From: Korobacter sp963758505
GTDB lineage: Bacteria > Acidobacteriota > Terriglobia > Terriglobales > Acidobacteriaceae
Direction of reading: 5' to 3'
NCBI GenBank assembly: GCA_963758505.1
Contig: CAVWVJ010000004.1
Location: 1 to 64,000, forward strand
DNA: 64,000 nucleotides
The notes beneath the pieces were generated by a model, which was not told the origin of the DNA, ran no database searches, and worked only from the letters and a program-made list of their open reading frames with translations. A program made the translations under genes and the position numbers. How positions within the stretch are numbered: the stretch's first letter is position 1; each line of letters opens with the position of its first letter. Positions 44,287-53,651 of the stretch are shown in pieces.

Positions 44287-45342
44287 ATGAACCATCATAT
44301 TTGGTCCGTAAATGTCTGTCTGGAGGTTGGCCTGTTGAAACTTCATAAGAAGCTCGACTCCGACGTGGGGGAATTCGCTGCTGAAGGAGAGTCGTATCGT
44401 TGTTCCACGAAAGAGGGTGGGCGTCGACGAGCATCTCGTCCCGGGAGCAAGAAGTTCGTCGCCGTCTCGGTGGGAGCACCAACCAAAAACCAACCCCCAA
44501 TCTTGCGGAACTTGCAGCTGCGATTTCTACAATGGGTGGCAGCCGCTCGATTGGAGAAGGACACAAAGCGTTATTACCAAAACGGTTGTCGACTTTTGCA
44601 AGGTACGAAGCTGGCGGGCGTTCGTCTGGACAAGATTACCAGAGATGCTGTAGAAGCGCTCCGCTTTCCGGGCTCACCCTCAAATGCGAATAATGCGCTG
44701 CGCAGTTTGCGGCGGATGTTAAACAAGGCAAAGGAATGGCACCTGCTTCACGAGGTGCCACGTTTCCGTCTGTTCAAGGAGGAGGGTCGAGCGCTTTTAT
44801 TAGATGATGACGCTGAGCGACGAGTCACGTCCGTTGCTCTGCAACCGCTCAGAGACATTGTGGTTATCATGCGGGACACGGGCATGCGCAATGCTCGTGA
44901 GTTGTACCGGTTGCGGGTAGAAAATGTACATTGGCATAGTGGCCTGATTTTCAATCCGAACAGCAAGACTGCAAAAGGGCGGCGCTTCATTCCCATGAGT
45001 GATCGGGTCGTGGCTATTTTCAAGAATCGATGTGCTGGACGTACCGAGGGCTGGGTATTCCCGTCTAAGCGGAAAGGGAAGCATATTACCGGCGGGCTGG
45101 TCAATAAGCAGTGGGTCGCGGCGCGAAAAGCAGCGGGTTTGCCGAAAGACTTGGTGCTTTACTGTGCTCGTCACGACTTCGGAACCTATCTGTTGCGTCG
45201 AACCGGTAATTTGAAGCTGGTGATGGATACCATGGGACACAGCGATATTCCCACCGCCATGAAGTATCAGCATCCTGAACTGACCATCGTGCGCGAGGTG
45301 CTCAACGCGCGCGACCGTGAAGAGATCGCCCGGCGAGGCTAG
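44287..45342 (+). CDS. Tyrosine recombinase (phage-type integrase)
   Basis: A 351-residue integrase. The SAM-like core-binding domain runs about 75-145 (QLRFLQWVAAARLEKDTKRY). The catalytic domain has the first Arg in RDTGMRNARELYRLR, the Lys in SKTAKGRRF, CARHD with the second Arg, GHSDIPTAM with the His and the nucleophile Tyr in MKYQHPEL. The His of the usual HxxR is Tyr here (YCAR), as in some family members. The N-terminal 70 residues do not look like a normal arm domain, so the start is uncertain or there is an old frameshift. It points into the 3' end of tRNA-Gln, its probable attachment site. Confidence 0.88.
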   Translation: MNHHIWSVNVCLEVGLLKLHKKLDSDVGEFAAEGESYRCSTKEGGRRRASRPGSKKFVAVSVGAPTKNQPPILRNLQLRFLQWVAAARLEKDTKRYYQNGCRLLQGTKLAGVRLDKITRDAVEALRFPGSPSNANNALRSLRRMLNKAKEWHLLHEVPRFRLFKEEGRALLLDDDAERRVTSVALQPLRDIVVIMRDTGMRNARELYRLRVENVHWHSGLIFNPNSKTAKGRRFIPMSDRVVAIFKNRCAGRTEGWVFPSKRKGKHITGGLVNKQWVAARKAAGLPKDLVLYCARHDFGTYLLRRTGNLKLVMDTMGHSDIPTAMKYQHPELTIVREVLNARDREEIARRG

Positions 45343-45359
45343 AGCTTTGGACTTTTTCT

Positions 45360-45433
45360 TGGCTGCCCCCCAGGGATTCGAACCCCGATATGCTGATCCA
45401 GAGTCAGCTGTCCTACCATTGAACGAGGGGGCA
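45360..45433 (-). tRNA. tRNA-Gln (anticodon CUG)
   Basis: The 74-base gene folds as a full cloverleaf. The acceptor stem is TGCCCCC with GGGGGCA, the D arm holds GTTCAATGGTAGGAC, the anticodon stem GCTGA/TCAGC carries the loop CTCTGGA with anticodon CTG (plus-strand 45399-45401), and the T arm is CGGGG-TTCGAAT-CCCTG. The CCA end is encoded at 45360-45362. The integrase stop is 17 bases beyond its 3' end. Confidence 0.95.
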
Positions 45434-45643
45434 GCAGCGCCGATTTGGCTTCGGAACGCAGGCTCGTAGACTCGCATCCTGCGCATCTCTGATTCTATTG
45501 GCCTGCCTTGCAGCCGTCAACCGCAACGCGCCCAACGGTCCTTAGAGTCTGGCATCTCGCTTCCACCTCCTTCCATCCCACCACTAGGTCGCCAAACAAA
45601 ATCACTGTGACCGCAAAAGTTCCTCCAGGAGGGGTTTGAATCC

Positions 45644-46261
45644 ATGCGCAGATATTGCATTCTTGCGAGTACGTTCCTTATGACCGGTGGTCTGATGTTT
45701 GCCCAAGCGCCGGCCTCCGGTGCCGGCAGTAGCACCAACTCCGCCGCCGCTAGCACTTCCCAGGACACCGCCAAGCCAACCGCGGCGAAGAGCTCAACCA
45801 AGATGGATGATATGTTCGCGAAGAAGGCCGCGGAAGGCGGGATGGCGGAGGTCGAACTCGGAAAACTGGCGACCGACAAGGCCTCCAATCCCGAGGTGAA
45901 ATCCTTCGGCGAACGTATGGTGAATGACCACACAAAGGCCAACGATGAACTCAAGGACGTCGCCGGCAAGGAAGGCATCCAGCTCCCAACCGACCTGAAC
46001 GCCAAAGATAAAGCAGAAAAAGAACGGCTTTCGAAGCTTTCCGGCGCCGCCTTCGATCGCGCCTACATCAACCACATGGTCCTGGACCACAAGAAGGACG
46101 TCGCGGACTTCCAGAAGGAAGCGAGTACCGGCAAAGATGACGCGATCAAGAACTTTGCTTCGCAGACCCTGCCCACTTTGCAGGATCACCTGAAGCAGGC
46201 GCAGGACGCACAGAGCAAAGTGAAGGCCGGCGGCAAGACAACCAGCGCATCCGCGCAGTAA
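45644..46261 (+). CDS. Exported DUF4142 (ferritin-like fold) protein
   Basis: The 205-residue protein has a signal peptide (RRYCILASTFLMTGGLMFAQ) and a low-complexity Ala/Ser/Thr linker. The DUF4142 four-helix domain has GGMAEVELGKLATDKASNPE, FGERMVNDHTKANDELKDVA and INHMVLDHKKDVADFQKE. It is periplasmic. Family members resemble ferritin-like bundles but no metal function is settled. GGAGGGG is upstream of the ATG, and a strong terminator follows at 46278-46313, so it is a single-gene unit. Confidence 0.9.
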   Translation: MRRYCILASTFLMTGGLMFAQAPASGAGSSTNSAAASTSQDTAKPTAAKSSTKMDDMFAKKAAEGGMAEVELGKLATDKASNPEVKSFGERMVNDHTKANDELKDVAGKEGIQLPTDLNAKDKAEKERLSKLSGAAFDRAYINHMVLDHKKDVADFQKEASTGKDDAIKNFASQTLPTLQDHLKQAQDAQSKVKAGGKTTSASAQ

Positions 46262-46277
46262 AGCGGATACGCAAGAT

Positions 46278-46313
46278 AAAAGGTGCGGCTCTGCGCCGCG
46301 CCTTTTTCTTTTT
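46278..46313 (+). terminator. Rho-independent terminator after the DUF4142 gene
   Basis: GGTGCGGC (46282-46289), a five-base loop and GCCGCGCC (46295-46302) make an eight-pair GC-rich stem, followed by TTTTTCTTTTT. This is a clear intrinsic terminator. Confidence 0.9.
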
Positions 46314-46387
46314 GGAAATCACTTCCCAGATTTTCGGTTGTGCTCTGAATTTCGTTCCCCACCGCTGTGCCGGGATTTCCCAACCTT

Positions 46388-46393
46388 TATAAT
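46388..46393 (+). promoter_or_regulatory. Candidate -10 element of the enolase gene
   Basis: A perfect TATAAT lies about 150 bases before the enolase start. No good -35 hexamer is seen at 16-18 bases, so this is tentative. Confidence 0.35.
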
Positions 46394-46539
46394 CAAGAGC
46401 TACCTGTTTTTATCGGGCGGCGAACTTTTACCGAATCGCATAACAGCTCTTCCTGGTTGCAAGCTTAGCAATGCGTTACGAATCGATGTGGCGCGACTCT
46501 CTAGCGCAGCCATCCCAGGTACTCCATTAAAGGACGGAT

Positions 46540-47838
46540 ATGTTCGACATTACTCTGATTCATGCACGCGAGATTCTTGATTCCCGCGGGAATCCTACGA
46601 TTGAAGCGGAAGTTACTCTTTCGGGCGGCGCCACCGGGCGCGCAGCCGTTCCCAGTGGCGCCTCTACCGGCGAACACGAAGCCGTGGAACTGCGCGACGG
46701 CGATGACTCGCGCTACAAGGGCAAGGGCGTCCTCAAGGCCGTAGAAAACGTGGAAGGCGAGATCGCCCAGGCCCTCGGCGGCATGGATGCCAGCCAGCAA
46801 CGTGACATCGACCTTCGCATGATCGACCTCGACGGCACCGAGAACAAAGGCCGTCTGGGTGCCAATGCCATCCTCTCGGTTTCCATGGCCGCCGCCCGCG
46901 CCGTTGCGAATCAGCTCGACATTCCGCTCTACCGCTATCTCGGCGGAATCAACGGCAACATCCTTCCGGTGCCGATGATGAACATTCTGAACGGCGGCGC
47001 CCATGCCGATAACAACGTCGATTTCCAGGAATTCATGGCCATGCCGGTCGGCGCCGAGAGCTTCGGCGAAGCCCTACGCTGGGGCGCGGAGGTCTTCCAT
47101 ACCCTCAAGGGTGTTCTCAAGAAGCGCGGCTACAACACCTCGGTCGGCGACGAAGGCGGTTTCGCTCCGTCTCTGAAATCCAACGTGGAAGCCATCGAAG
47201 TCATCCTCGAAGCCATCCAGCAGGCAGGATACACGCCCGGCGAGCAGGTCGCGATCGCCCTCGACCCCGCATCCAGCGAGTTCTTCAAAGATGGCAAGTA
47301 CATCTTCAAGAAGTCCGACAAATCGGAAAAGACTTCGGAGCAGATGGTTCGCTTCTACTCCGATTGGGTCAACAAGTATCCCATCGTCTCCTTGGAAGAC
47401 GGTCTTGCCGAGAACGATTGGGAGGGCTGGAAGCTGCTGACCGATGAGCTCGGCGACAAGATCCAGCTCGTCGGCGACGACATCTTCGTCACCAACCCGG
47501 AATTCCTGGCCCGTGCCATCGATACCGGCGTCGCCAACTCCATCCTTATTAAGTTGAACCAGATCGGCACCCTCAGCGAGACGCTCGACGCCATCGAAAT
47601 GGCTCGCCGCAACGGCTACACGGCCGTGATCTCCCATCGTTCGGGCGAAACGGAAGATCCGTTCATCGCGGATCTGGCCGTTGGGACCGGGGCCGGACAG
47701 ATCAAGACCGGCTCGGCCTCGCGTTCCGACCGCATCTCCAAATATAACCAGCTGCTCCGCATCGAAGAGCAGCTCGGCGCCGGGGCGCGCTTCCTGGGCT
47801 TGGGCGCGCTCAACTATGACGGGGACTTGAACGGTTAG
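46540..47838 (+). CDS. eno: Enolase
   Basis: The 432-residue glycolytic enzyme converts 2-phosphoglycerate to phosphoenolpyruvate. Family blocks are all present: AREILDSRGNPTIEAEV, VPSGASTGEHEAVELRD, PMMNILNGGAHADNNVDFQE, the signature SHRSGETEDPFIADLAVG and QIKTGSASRSDRISKYNQLL. Length is normal. An intrinsic terminator lies 26 bases downstream. The next enzyme upstream in glycolysis, phosphoglycerate mutase, is encoded about 0.7 kb further on. Confidence 0.98.
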   Translation: MFDITLIHAREILDSRGNPTIEAEVTLSGGATGRAAVPSGASTGEHEAVELRDGDDSRYKGKGVLKAVENVEGEIAQALGGMDASQQRDIDLRMIDLDGTENKGRLGANAILSVSMAAARAVANQLDIPLYRYLGGINGNILPVPMMNILNGGAHADNNVDFQEFMAMPVGAESFGEALRWGAEVFHTLKGVLKKRGYNTSVGDEGGFAPSLKSNVEAIEVILEAIQQAGYTPGEQVAIALDPASSEFFKDGKYIFKKSDKSEKTSEQMVRFYSDWVNKYPIVSLEDGLAENDWEGWKLLTDELGDKIQLVGDDIFVTNPEFLARAIDTGVANSILIKLNQIGTLSETLDAIEMARRNGYTAVISHRSGETEDPFIADLAVGTGAGQIKTGSASRSDRISKYNQLLRIEEQLGAGARFLGLGALNYDGDLNG

Positions 47839-47863
47839 GAATGTGCGTCCCATTCAGGATTAC

Positions 47864-47886
47864 AGGCGGCCTTCGGGCCGCCTTTG
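47864..47886 (+). terminator. Intrinsic terminator after eno
   Basis: AGGCGGCC-TTCG-GGCCGCCT (47864-47883) is a perfect eight-pair stem with a stable TTCG tetraloop, followed by a short T run. Confidence 0.85.
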
Positions 47887-47943
47887 CCGTTGCGGCAACT
47901 CTGGCGCCGCTCGCGTAAAATCGGAAGCCACCGAGGTCCTCTC

Positions 47944-48459
47944 ATGAAACCCATCTTGGTTCTGCTTTCCGTCCTGCTTCTCGCCTGCACCGCCTGCCTG
48001 GGACAACAACCCGCTACCGACCAGCCCTCGCGCGACGAACTCATCAAGATGTTTGACGTTCTCCGTGTGCGCCAGCAGACCGAAAACATGATGGAAACCG
48101 TGCTCGCACAGATGAAACAGCAGTTGGAATCGGACATCCAGAAGCGTTACCCGAATCTCTCGCCCGAGGCGCGGGCCAAGCTTGAAGCGTCCATCAACGA
48201 CGCAGTCAAGCTTTATCCCGTCAACGAAATGCTCGACGACCTCATTCCCGTCTACCAAAAGCATCTCGTCAAGGCCGACGTCGATGCCATCATCGGCTTT
48301 TATTCGTCCTCCGCCGGCCAGCACTTTCTCGACAAAATGCCTGCCATGACGGCCGAGGCGATGCAGACCATGATGACCAAGCTCCAGGTGCGTTCCGCCG
48401 AGTACGCCGATAAAGTCCAGAAGCAGGCCGACGAACTCTCCGAGCCGAAGAAGAATTAA
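47944..48459 (+). CDS. Exported DUF2059 protein
   Basis: The 171-residue protein has a signal peptide (LVLLSVLLLACTACLGQQ) whose CTACLG resembles a lipobox, so a lipoprotein is possible. The DUF2059 domain includes LIPVYQKHLVKADVDAIIGF and YSSSAGQHFLDKMPAMTAEA. Function is not known for the family. The ATG at 47944 gives the signal peptide directly. It lies between eno and gpmI, but the terminator before it suggests its own promoter. Confidence 0.87.
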   Translation: MKPILVLLSVLLLACTACLGQQPATDQPSRDELIKMFDVLRVRQQTENMMETVLAQMKQQLESDIQKRYPNLSPEARAKLEASINDAVKLYPVNEMLDDLIPVYQKHLVKADVDAIIGFYSSSAGQHFLDKMPAMTAEAMQTMMTKLQVRSAEYADKVQKQADELSEPKKN

Positions 48460-48557
48460 TCCCGATTCGCGTGGTGCAAAAAGTGCCAGGCGCAGCTCCG
48501 GAGGGCTCCCCCTTGTTATCTTTATAGAGGATTCGATACTGCTCTTTTAAGGAAGCC

Positions 48558-50177
48558 ATGCCTACACCGAAACCTCTGGTCCTCATCATCCTCGATGGCT
48601 GGGGCTATGCGCCGCCCTCGAAGGCCAACGCGATCTCTCTCGCGCGCAAGCCCAACTACGACAAGCTTCTCTCCGAATATCCGAATACGTTGATCCACAC
48701 CTCCGGACGCTATGTCGGCCTGCCGACGGGGCAGATGGGCAACAGCGAAGTCGGCCACCTCAATATCGGCGCCGGCCGCGTCGTTTACATGGACATCACC
48801 AAGATCGACCTGGCCATCGAGAACGGCACGTTCTTCAAGAACCAGGTGCTGCTCGATGGCATGAAGCATGCCGCGAATGGCCGCCAGCTTCACTTCTTCG
48901 GCCTGCTCTCCGACGGTGGCGTGCACTCGCACCAGAACCATCTCTACGCTCTGTTGCGCATGGCCAAGGAGAACGGCGTCGAGCGCGTCTTCGTGCACGC
49001 CTTCATGGATGGACGCGACACCCTGCCCACCAACGGAGCAAAGTACGTCGAGCAGCTCCAGCAGAAGATGCGCGAATACGGCATCGGCAAGATCGCCAGC
49101 GTCAGCGGCCGCTACTACGCCATGGATCGCGACAAGAAGTGGGAGCGCGAAAAACTTGCTTCCGATGCGATGGTGCACGGCCGTGGCGAAGGGGGCCGCT
49201 ACAAGGACCCGGTGCAGGGAATCAAGGAGTCCTACAACAAAGATGTCACCGACGAGTTCATCCTGCCCTTCGTATGCGTTGACGAGAAGGACCAGCCCAT
49301 CGGCCTGATTCGCGATGGCGACGCGTGCATCAACTTCAATTTCCGCGCCGATCGCGCCCGGCAGATCACCCGCGTACTCGCCCGCAACAGCGGCCTCACC
49401 AAGGATGGCGGCCGTGAACTCGATGCCGCCGACGCCCTCGATACGACGATCCCGCGCGACACCATTCCTCGCGACCTGCACTACGTCTGCATGACGCAAT
49501 ACGATCCGAAGTTCACCCTGCCGATCGTCATGCCGCCGGAGACGCTGACCCATATCCTCGCCAACGAAATGGCGGCGCTCAACATGCGAAATCTCCGCGT
49601 CGCGGAAACGGAGAAATATGCGCACGTCACCTATTTCTTCAACGGCGGCATCGAGAAGCCCTATCCCGGCGAAGAGCGCGAACTGGTACAGTCGCCCAAG
49701 GTGGCGACCTACGACCTGAAACCCGAGATGAGCGCCGCCGGCATCGCCGATGCGGTGGAACACGCGGTGGAGAAGGGTAACTTCGACGTGATCGTGGTCA
49801 ACTTCGCCAACGCCGACATGGTCGGCCACAGCGGCAAGATCCCGCCGACCATCACCGCCGTCGAAACCGTGGATACTTGCCTGGGCCGCATCTACAACAC
49901 CGTCCGACGCAAGGGCGGCGCCATGCTGATTACCGCCGATCACGGCAACGCCGAGCAGATGATCGATCCGGAGACCGGCGGCCCGCAGACCGCGCATACC
50001 ACCAATCCTGTTCCATTTATTTACGTGGCGGACGACGCCGCCAAGCAATTCTCGCTGCGTCCGGATGGCGCCTTGCAGGACATCTCCCCGACCATGATGG
50101 GCATTCTCGGCATGCACCAGCCGAAGGAGATGACCGGCCACGACCTCCGCGTGCAACTCGCCGCGGTGAAGAAGTAG
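48558..50177 (+). CDS. gpmI: 2,3-bisphosphoglycerate-independent phosphoglycerate mutase
   Basis: The 539-residue cytoplasmic metalloenzyme interconverts 3- and 2-phosphoglycerate using two Mn ions. It starts with LVLIILDGWGY (first metal Asp), then GQMGNSEVGHLNIGAGR with the phospho-acceptor Ser. FVHAFMDGRDTLPTNG and FNFRADRARQI mark the transferase domain, and VVNFANADMVGHSG and ITADHGNAEQM the returning phosphatase-fold core. AAGGAAG precedes the ATG. It feeds enolase, encoded nearby. Confidence 0.97.
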   Translation: MPTPKPLVLIILDGWGYAPPSKANAISLARKPNYDKLLSEYPNTLIHTSGRYVGLPTGQMGNSEVGHLNIGAGRVVYMDITKIDLAIENGTFFKNQVLLDGMKHAANGRQLHFFGLLSDGGVHSHQNHLYALLRMAKENGVERVFVHAFMDGRDTLPTNGAKYVEQLQQKMREYGIGKIASVSGRYYAMDRDKKWEREKLASDAMVHGRGEGGRYKDPVQGIKESYNKDVTDEFILPFVCVDEKDQPIGLIRDGDACINFNFRADRARQITRVLARNSGLTKDGGRELDAADALDTTIPRDTIPRDLHYVCMTQYDPKFTLPIVMPPETLTHILANEMAALNMRNLRVAETEKYAHVTYFFNGGIEKPYPGEERELVQSPKVATYDLKPEMSAAGIADAVEHAVEKGNFDVIVVNFANADMVGHSGKIPPTITAVETVDTCLGRIYNTVRRKGGAMLITADHGNAEQMIDPETGGPQTAHTTNPVPFIYVADDAAKQFSLRPDGALQDISPTMMGILGMHQPKEMTGHDLRVQLAAVKK

Positions 50178-50184
50178 GTTTCGC

Positions 50185-51168
50185 ATGAAGCTCGTCATCG
50201 CCATTCCGCACCGCTTCGCGCTCTGGGACGCTCCCGCCTGGTTCGCGGAGCGGCTGCGGGCAGAGTTTCCCAACTTGGAGGTCGTGCAGCTCTCCACCTA
50301 TGAGAACCTCGAGCGCGAGATCGCCGACGCCGACATCGCACTCTGCCGCGAACTCAAGCCGAAGCAGGTGCGAGCCGCGCATAAACTTCAGTGGATCTAC
50401 TCTGCCGCCGCTGCGGTGCATGCGCTGATGATCCCGGAGATCCGCAACAGCCAGATCATCGTGACCAACGCCAGCGCCGTTCACGGACCGGTTGTGGCCG
50501 AGCAGGCAATGGCCATGATCATGGCCATCGGGCGACGCTTCGATCTTGCCCTCAAGGCCCAGACTCGCCACCAGTGGCTGCAGGAGGAGATCTGGACCAG
50601 CGTACCGCCGCCGCGCGATATCGCGGGCTCGACGCTGGTCGTGGTCGGACTGGGACAGATTGGGACTCCGCTCGTGCATCATGCCAAGGCGCTCGGCATG
50701 CGGGTCCTCGCCGTGCGCGAGCATCCCGAGCGCGGAGCCGAGGGCGCGGATGCCGTGCACGCCACCGGCGATCTCACGCGCATCCTGCCCGAAGCAGACT
50801 TCGTCTTGCTCTGTGCTCCGGTAACCCCCTCCACCGAGCGCGCCTTCGGACGCGAACAGTTCGCGGCCATGAAGCCGGACGCCTACATCCTCAACGTCGG
50901 GCGCGGTGCGCTCATCGATGAGCCCGCGTTGATCGAAGCGTTGCGCGAGCATCGCATCGGCGGCGCCGCTCTTGACGTCACCACCGAAGAGCCGCTTCCC
51001 GCCGACTCGCCGCTCTGGGATCTCGACAACTGCATGATTACCCCGCACACCGCCGGAATTTCTCCGAAACTCTGGGAGCGCCAATACATCTACTTCACGG
51101 AGAATCTGCGGCGCTTCCTCGCAGGTCAACCGATGCTGGGTGTCGTGGACAAGGAAAGAGGCTACTGA
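50185..51168 (+). CDS. D-2-hydroxyacid dehydrogenase family protein
   Basis: The 327-residue NAD(P)-dependent enzyme has the family's two-domain layout. The Rossmann loop is TLVVVGLGQIGTPL, the catalytic Arg is in LNVGRGALIDEPAL, the Glu in EEPLPADSPLW and the His in MITPHTAGIS. It begins seven bases after gpmI, so it is probably in the same operon. The substrate may be glyoxylate, hydroxypyruvate or a related keto acid; the sequence does not decide. Confidence 0.92.
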   Translation: MKLVIAIPHRFALWDAPAWFAERLRAEFPNLEVVQLSTYENLEREIADADIALCRELKPKQVRAAHKLQWIYSAAAAVHALMIPEIRNSQIIVTNASAVHGPVVAEQAMAMIMAIGRRFDLALKAQTRHQWLQEEIWTSVPPPRDIAGSTLVVVGLGQIGTPLVHHAKALGMRVLAVREHPERGAEGADAVHATGDLTRILPEADFVLLCAPVTPSTERAFGREQFAAMKPDAYILNVGRGALIDEPALIEALREHRIGGAALDVTTEEPLPADSPLWDLDNCMITPHTAGISPKLWERQYIYFTENLRRFLAGQPMLGVVDKERGY

Positions 51169-51722
51169 TGAGCAGCGCAAGCACGGTCACCGATGTGAGA
51201 TATCCCATTGGCAAGTTCCACTACGTCGAACCGCGATCGCTGGAAGAGCGGACCGAGCTCCATAAGCAGACGATCGACGCAATCGCGGCGCTGCCTCGCG
51301 ATTTCCGCCACGCGGTCAAAGACCTGACCGAGGCGCAACTCGATACGCCGTATCGCGAGGGTGGGTGGACGGTGCGGCAGTTGATCCACCATCTCCCCGA
51401 CAGCCACATGAACGCCTATGTGCGCGTCAAGCTGGCGCTCACCGAAACCGATCCCGTGGTGAAGACTTATGAGGAGAAGTTGTGGGCCGAGATGCCGGAT
51501 TCGCGCGAGACTCCGGTCGATGTCTCGCTCACCATGCTCGAAGCGCTGCACACCCGATGGGTTGTTCTTTTGCGCGGTATGAGGGAAGAGGAGTTCTCGC
51601 GGCGCTTCGTGCATCCGCAGCTTGGACCGATGGTGCTGGAAAAAGTACTCGCAATGTACGCCTGGCACGGAGCGCACCACACCGCGCACGTGACCGAATT
51701 GCGCAAGAGAATGGGTTGGTAA
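51168..51722 (+). CDS. YfiT/DinB-family putative metal-dependent hydrolase
   Basis: The 184-residue protein matches the YfiT (BstA) group of the DinB four-helix fold: RYPIGKFHYVEPRSLEERTE at the start, GGWTVRQLIHHLPDSHMNAY with one metal His and AWHGAHHTAHVTELR with two more. The ATG shares its first base with the stop of the upstream dehydrogenase (TGATG), so they are coupled. In Bacillus a relative acts as a bacillithiol transferase; the substrate here is unknown. Confidence 0.9.
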   Translation: MSSASTVTDVRYPIGKFHYVEPRSLEERTELHKQTIDAIAALPRDFRHAVKDLTEAQLDTPYREGGWTVRQLIHHLPDSHMNAYVRVKLALTETDPVVKTYEEKLWAEMPDSRETPVDVSLTMLEALHTRWVVLLRGMREEEFSRRFVHPQLGPMVLEKVLAMYAWHGAHHTAHVTELRKRMGW

Positions 51723-51754
51723 AAGCGCGACATCCGGCGGATAGCCGACAGCCG

Positions 51755-52522
51755 CTACACTTTAAAAATCTTCCGCGCTTCTTTTGTCGCCTCGTAAATC
51801 TGTTCGAAGCTGTCGATCGCGAACAGCACCGGTTGCAACTCATCGACTTTCACGTGCGTATCCAGCACTTCTTCCAGTGTGAAGTCGTGCACCTGGCATC
51901 CGCCCCGCACGATGTTGTCGCCTTCTTTCACCGAAGAAATCACGCCGCTGCCGTACATCTTCACTTCGCTTTTCTCACGGATCAGGCCGAACTCCACCGT
52001 GTACCAGAACAATCGTCCCAGCCGCTCCTGGTCGGCGTCGTTGTCGATCTGGCGGGCAATCTGCGCGAAGGCCTGCAGGTAATCGGCAAATACCTTGTAC
52101 GCGTGCATTGGGACGTGCCCGAAGATGTCGTGAAAGATATCGGGCTCGGGTGTGTAGTCGAGCGAATCCGGCTTGCGAATATATGTCGTCACCGGGAACA
52201 TGCGCGCCGCCAGCAGATCGAAAAATGTGCGTCCCGGCAGGAAGCCGCTCACCGGCAGCAGCATCCAGTTGGTGCGGGTCTGCAGTTTACGGTTGATGTC
52301 GTCGATCACCGGCATGCGTTCTGCACGCATCCCGAGCACCTGCAGGCCTTCGAGATACTCGCGGCAGGCGTGGGTGCTGAGCTGCTCCATGCGCTTCTCG
52401 TAAAGCGTCCTCCACGTGCCGTGCTCCACGTCCGTGTACTCGTCGTAGCGCTGGGTTACGACGTACTCGCCGGCATCGCCGGGCAATGTCATCGGGTGCG
52501 GCTGCATTCTCAAATCTCCCAT
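51755..52522 (-). CDS. phhA: Phenylalanine 4-monooxygenase
   Basis: The 255-residue pterin- and iron-dependent enzyme hydroxylates phenylalanine to tyrosine. It has the iron triad in PDIFHDIFGHVPMH (His131, His136) and YTVEFGL (Glu177), and SGFLPGRTFFDLLAARMFPV before it. The length is that of the single-domain bacterial enzymes, with no regulatory ACT domain. The start may be the ATG at 52522 or the one at 52507, which has GGGAG before it. The pterin dehydratase partner is not in the window. Confidence 0.95.
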   Translation of the reverse strand: MGDLRMQPHPMTLPGDAGEYVVTQRYDEYTDVEHGTWRTLYEKRMEQLSTHACREYLEGLQVLGMRAERMPVIDDINRKLQTRTNWMLLPVSGFLPGRTFFDLLAARMFPVTTYIRKPDSLDYTPEPDIFHDIFGHVPMHAYKVFADYLQAFAQIARQIDNDADQERLGRLFWYTVEFGLIREKSEVKMYGSGVISSVKEGDNIVRGGCQVHDFTLEEVLDTHVKVDELQPVLFAIDSFEQIYEATKEARKIFKV

Positions 52523-52620
52523 TACTTAGACGCTTATCACGCCGTTTCCGGACGTCTCAGCGCCGGGGGCCGACCGCATATTAAAGGCGCCAACGCGCCG
52601 GCTGTCAAATGCCCCTGGGG

Positions 52621-53436
52621 CTATTCCTCCACCTTGAAGGTGTAGAGCTTGCCCTGGGAACCGGCGGCATTCCGCGATTCGATCGCGTCCGGCGGCAGCA
52701 GGCCATATTGGCCCTTGGCGAGGTGATCGAGCTTGATCGTGTAGGTGCGGGGAGCGACTTTTGTCCCCTCGAAACTGACCGTGTCGCGCGCCCCGCCGGA
52801 GACATGGAATACCCCCCCGGTCACGGTGCGGAACTCACGGTTGTCGGCGTTCTGATGAAGGCGCAAAAGCTGATACTCGGTCACCGCCACGCCGTCGGGC
52901 GTCACTACCAGGAACTCGATCGGCACCGCAAGGACCAGCGCGCTGCTGTTGCCGTTCAGGTGTCCGTTCAGGTCCTCCTTGATCACGCCGATGCTCACCG
53001 TGCTCTTCAGCACCCCGCCCGTTTTCCAGTTCACGATCTCCGGCAGAACGTCGTTCCACTTGTTGTGCCGCTTCACGTAGATGCCGGTTTCAGTAGGAAA
53101 CTCGCCGGTAGGGACATTCGACGGAGCGCTCGGCGATACGTCGGCCAGCGGCGGCGTCGGCATCATGAAGCGAATGACCCGCTCGCTTACCGAATTCTGC
53201 TTCAGGCGCACAAGCTGATCCGGCGTGAGGTCGAAAGGCTGAGAGTTTTTCTTGATCTGCTCGATGATCATGTCGTCGCTCACCCCGGCGTTCGACATCT
53301 TGATCACGTCGCTGACCGTGACTTGGGCCCGGGCCGCTGGCGGCGGAGGAGGTGCCTCGCCGGTGACTTTTACCTGGGCGAATAAGGCAGAACTAAGCAG
53401 GAAAAGGGCACACCCAAGACGAAACAGCCTTCGCAT
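52621..53436 (-). CDS. Exported hypothetical protein
   Basis: The 271-residue protein has a signal peptide (FRLGCALFLLSSALFAQ) and a Pro-rich linker (EAPPPPPAARAQ). A helical segment follows with the pattern VTVSDVIKMSNAGVSDDMII, then EQIKKNSQPFDLTPDQLVRL, which looks like short SHOCT-like helices sensing nothing obvious. The C-terminal two thirds is beta-rich. Similar proteins are common in acidobacteria. Function unknown; periplasmic or surface location expected. Confidence 0.75.
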   Translation of the reverse strand: MRRLFRLGCALFLLSSALFAQVKVTGEAPPPPPAARAQVTVSDVIKMSNAGVSDDMIIEQIKKNSQPFDLTPDQLVRLKQNSVSERVIRFMMPTPPLADVSPSAPSNVPTGEFPTETGIYVKRHNKWNDVLPEIVNWKTGGVLKSTVSIGVIKEDLNGHLNGNSSALVLAVPIEFLVVTPDGVAVTEYQLLRLHQNADNREFRTVTGGVFHVSGGARDTVSFEGTKVAPRTYTIKLDHLAKGQYGLLPPDAIESRNAAGSQGKLYTFKVEE

Positions 53437-53651
53437 CGCGAGGTCTCCGTGTCTGGCTTCGTAGTAGGGGAGTTTCGGCTGGAGTATAGCACCCGAGCAG
53501 CCGTTTTCAACGTGAGTTCCCCTTCCCCGTACCCTGCCGTATTCTCAGCAGCTTAGACGAGGAACGTTCGCAAAACCCTGATATTTCGTTGGATATTGCT
53601 CTTCCTCACGGCCAGCCCACCTCACCGCCTCCGTCATCCATAACTCTCTCT

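Noticed and set aside
828..45433. A 44.5-kb island bounded by two tRNA-Gln ends in the same orientation
   Set aside because: The orientation fits, but the left copy is diverged and the interval holds housekeeping genes such as proS and the Tad locus. Two separate events are more likely.
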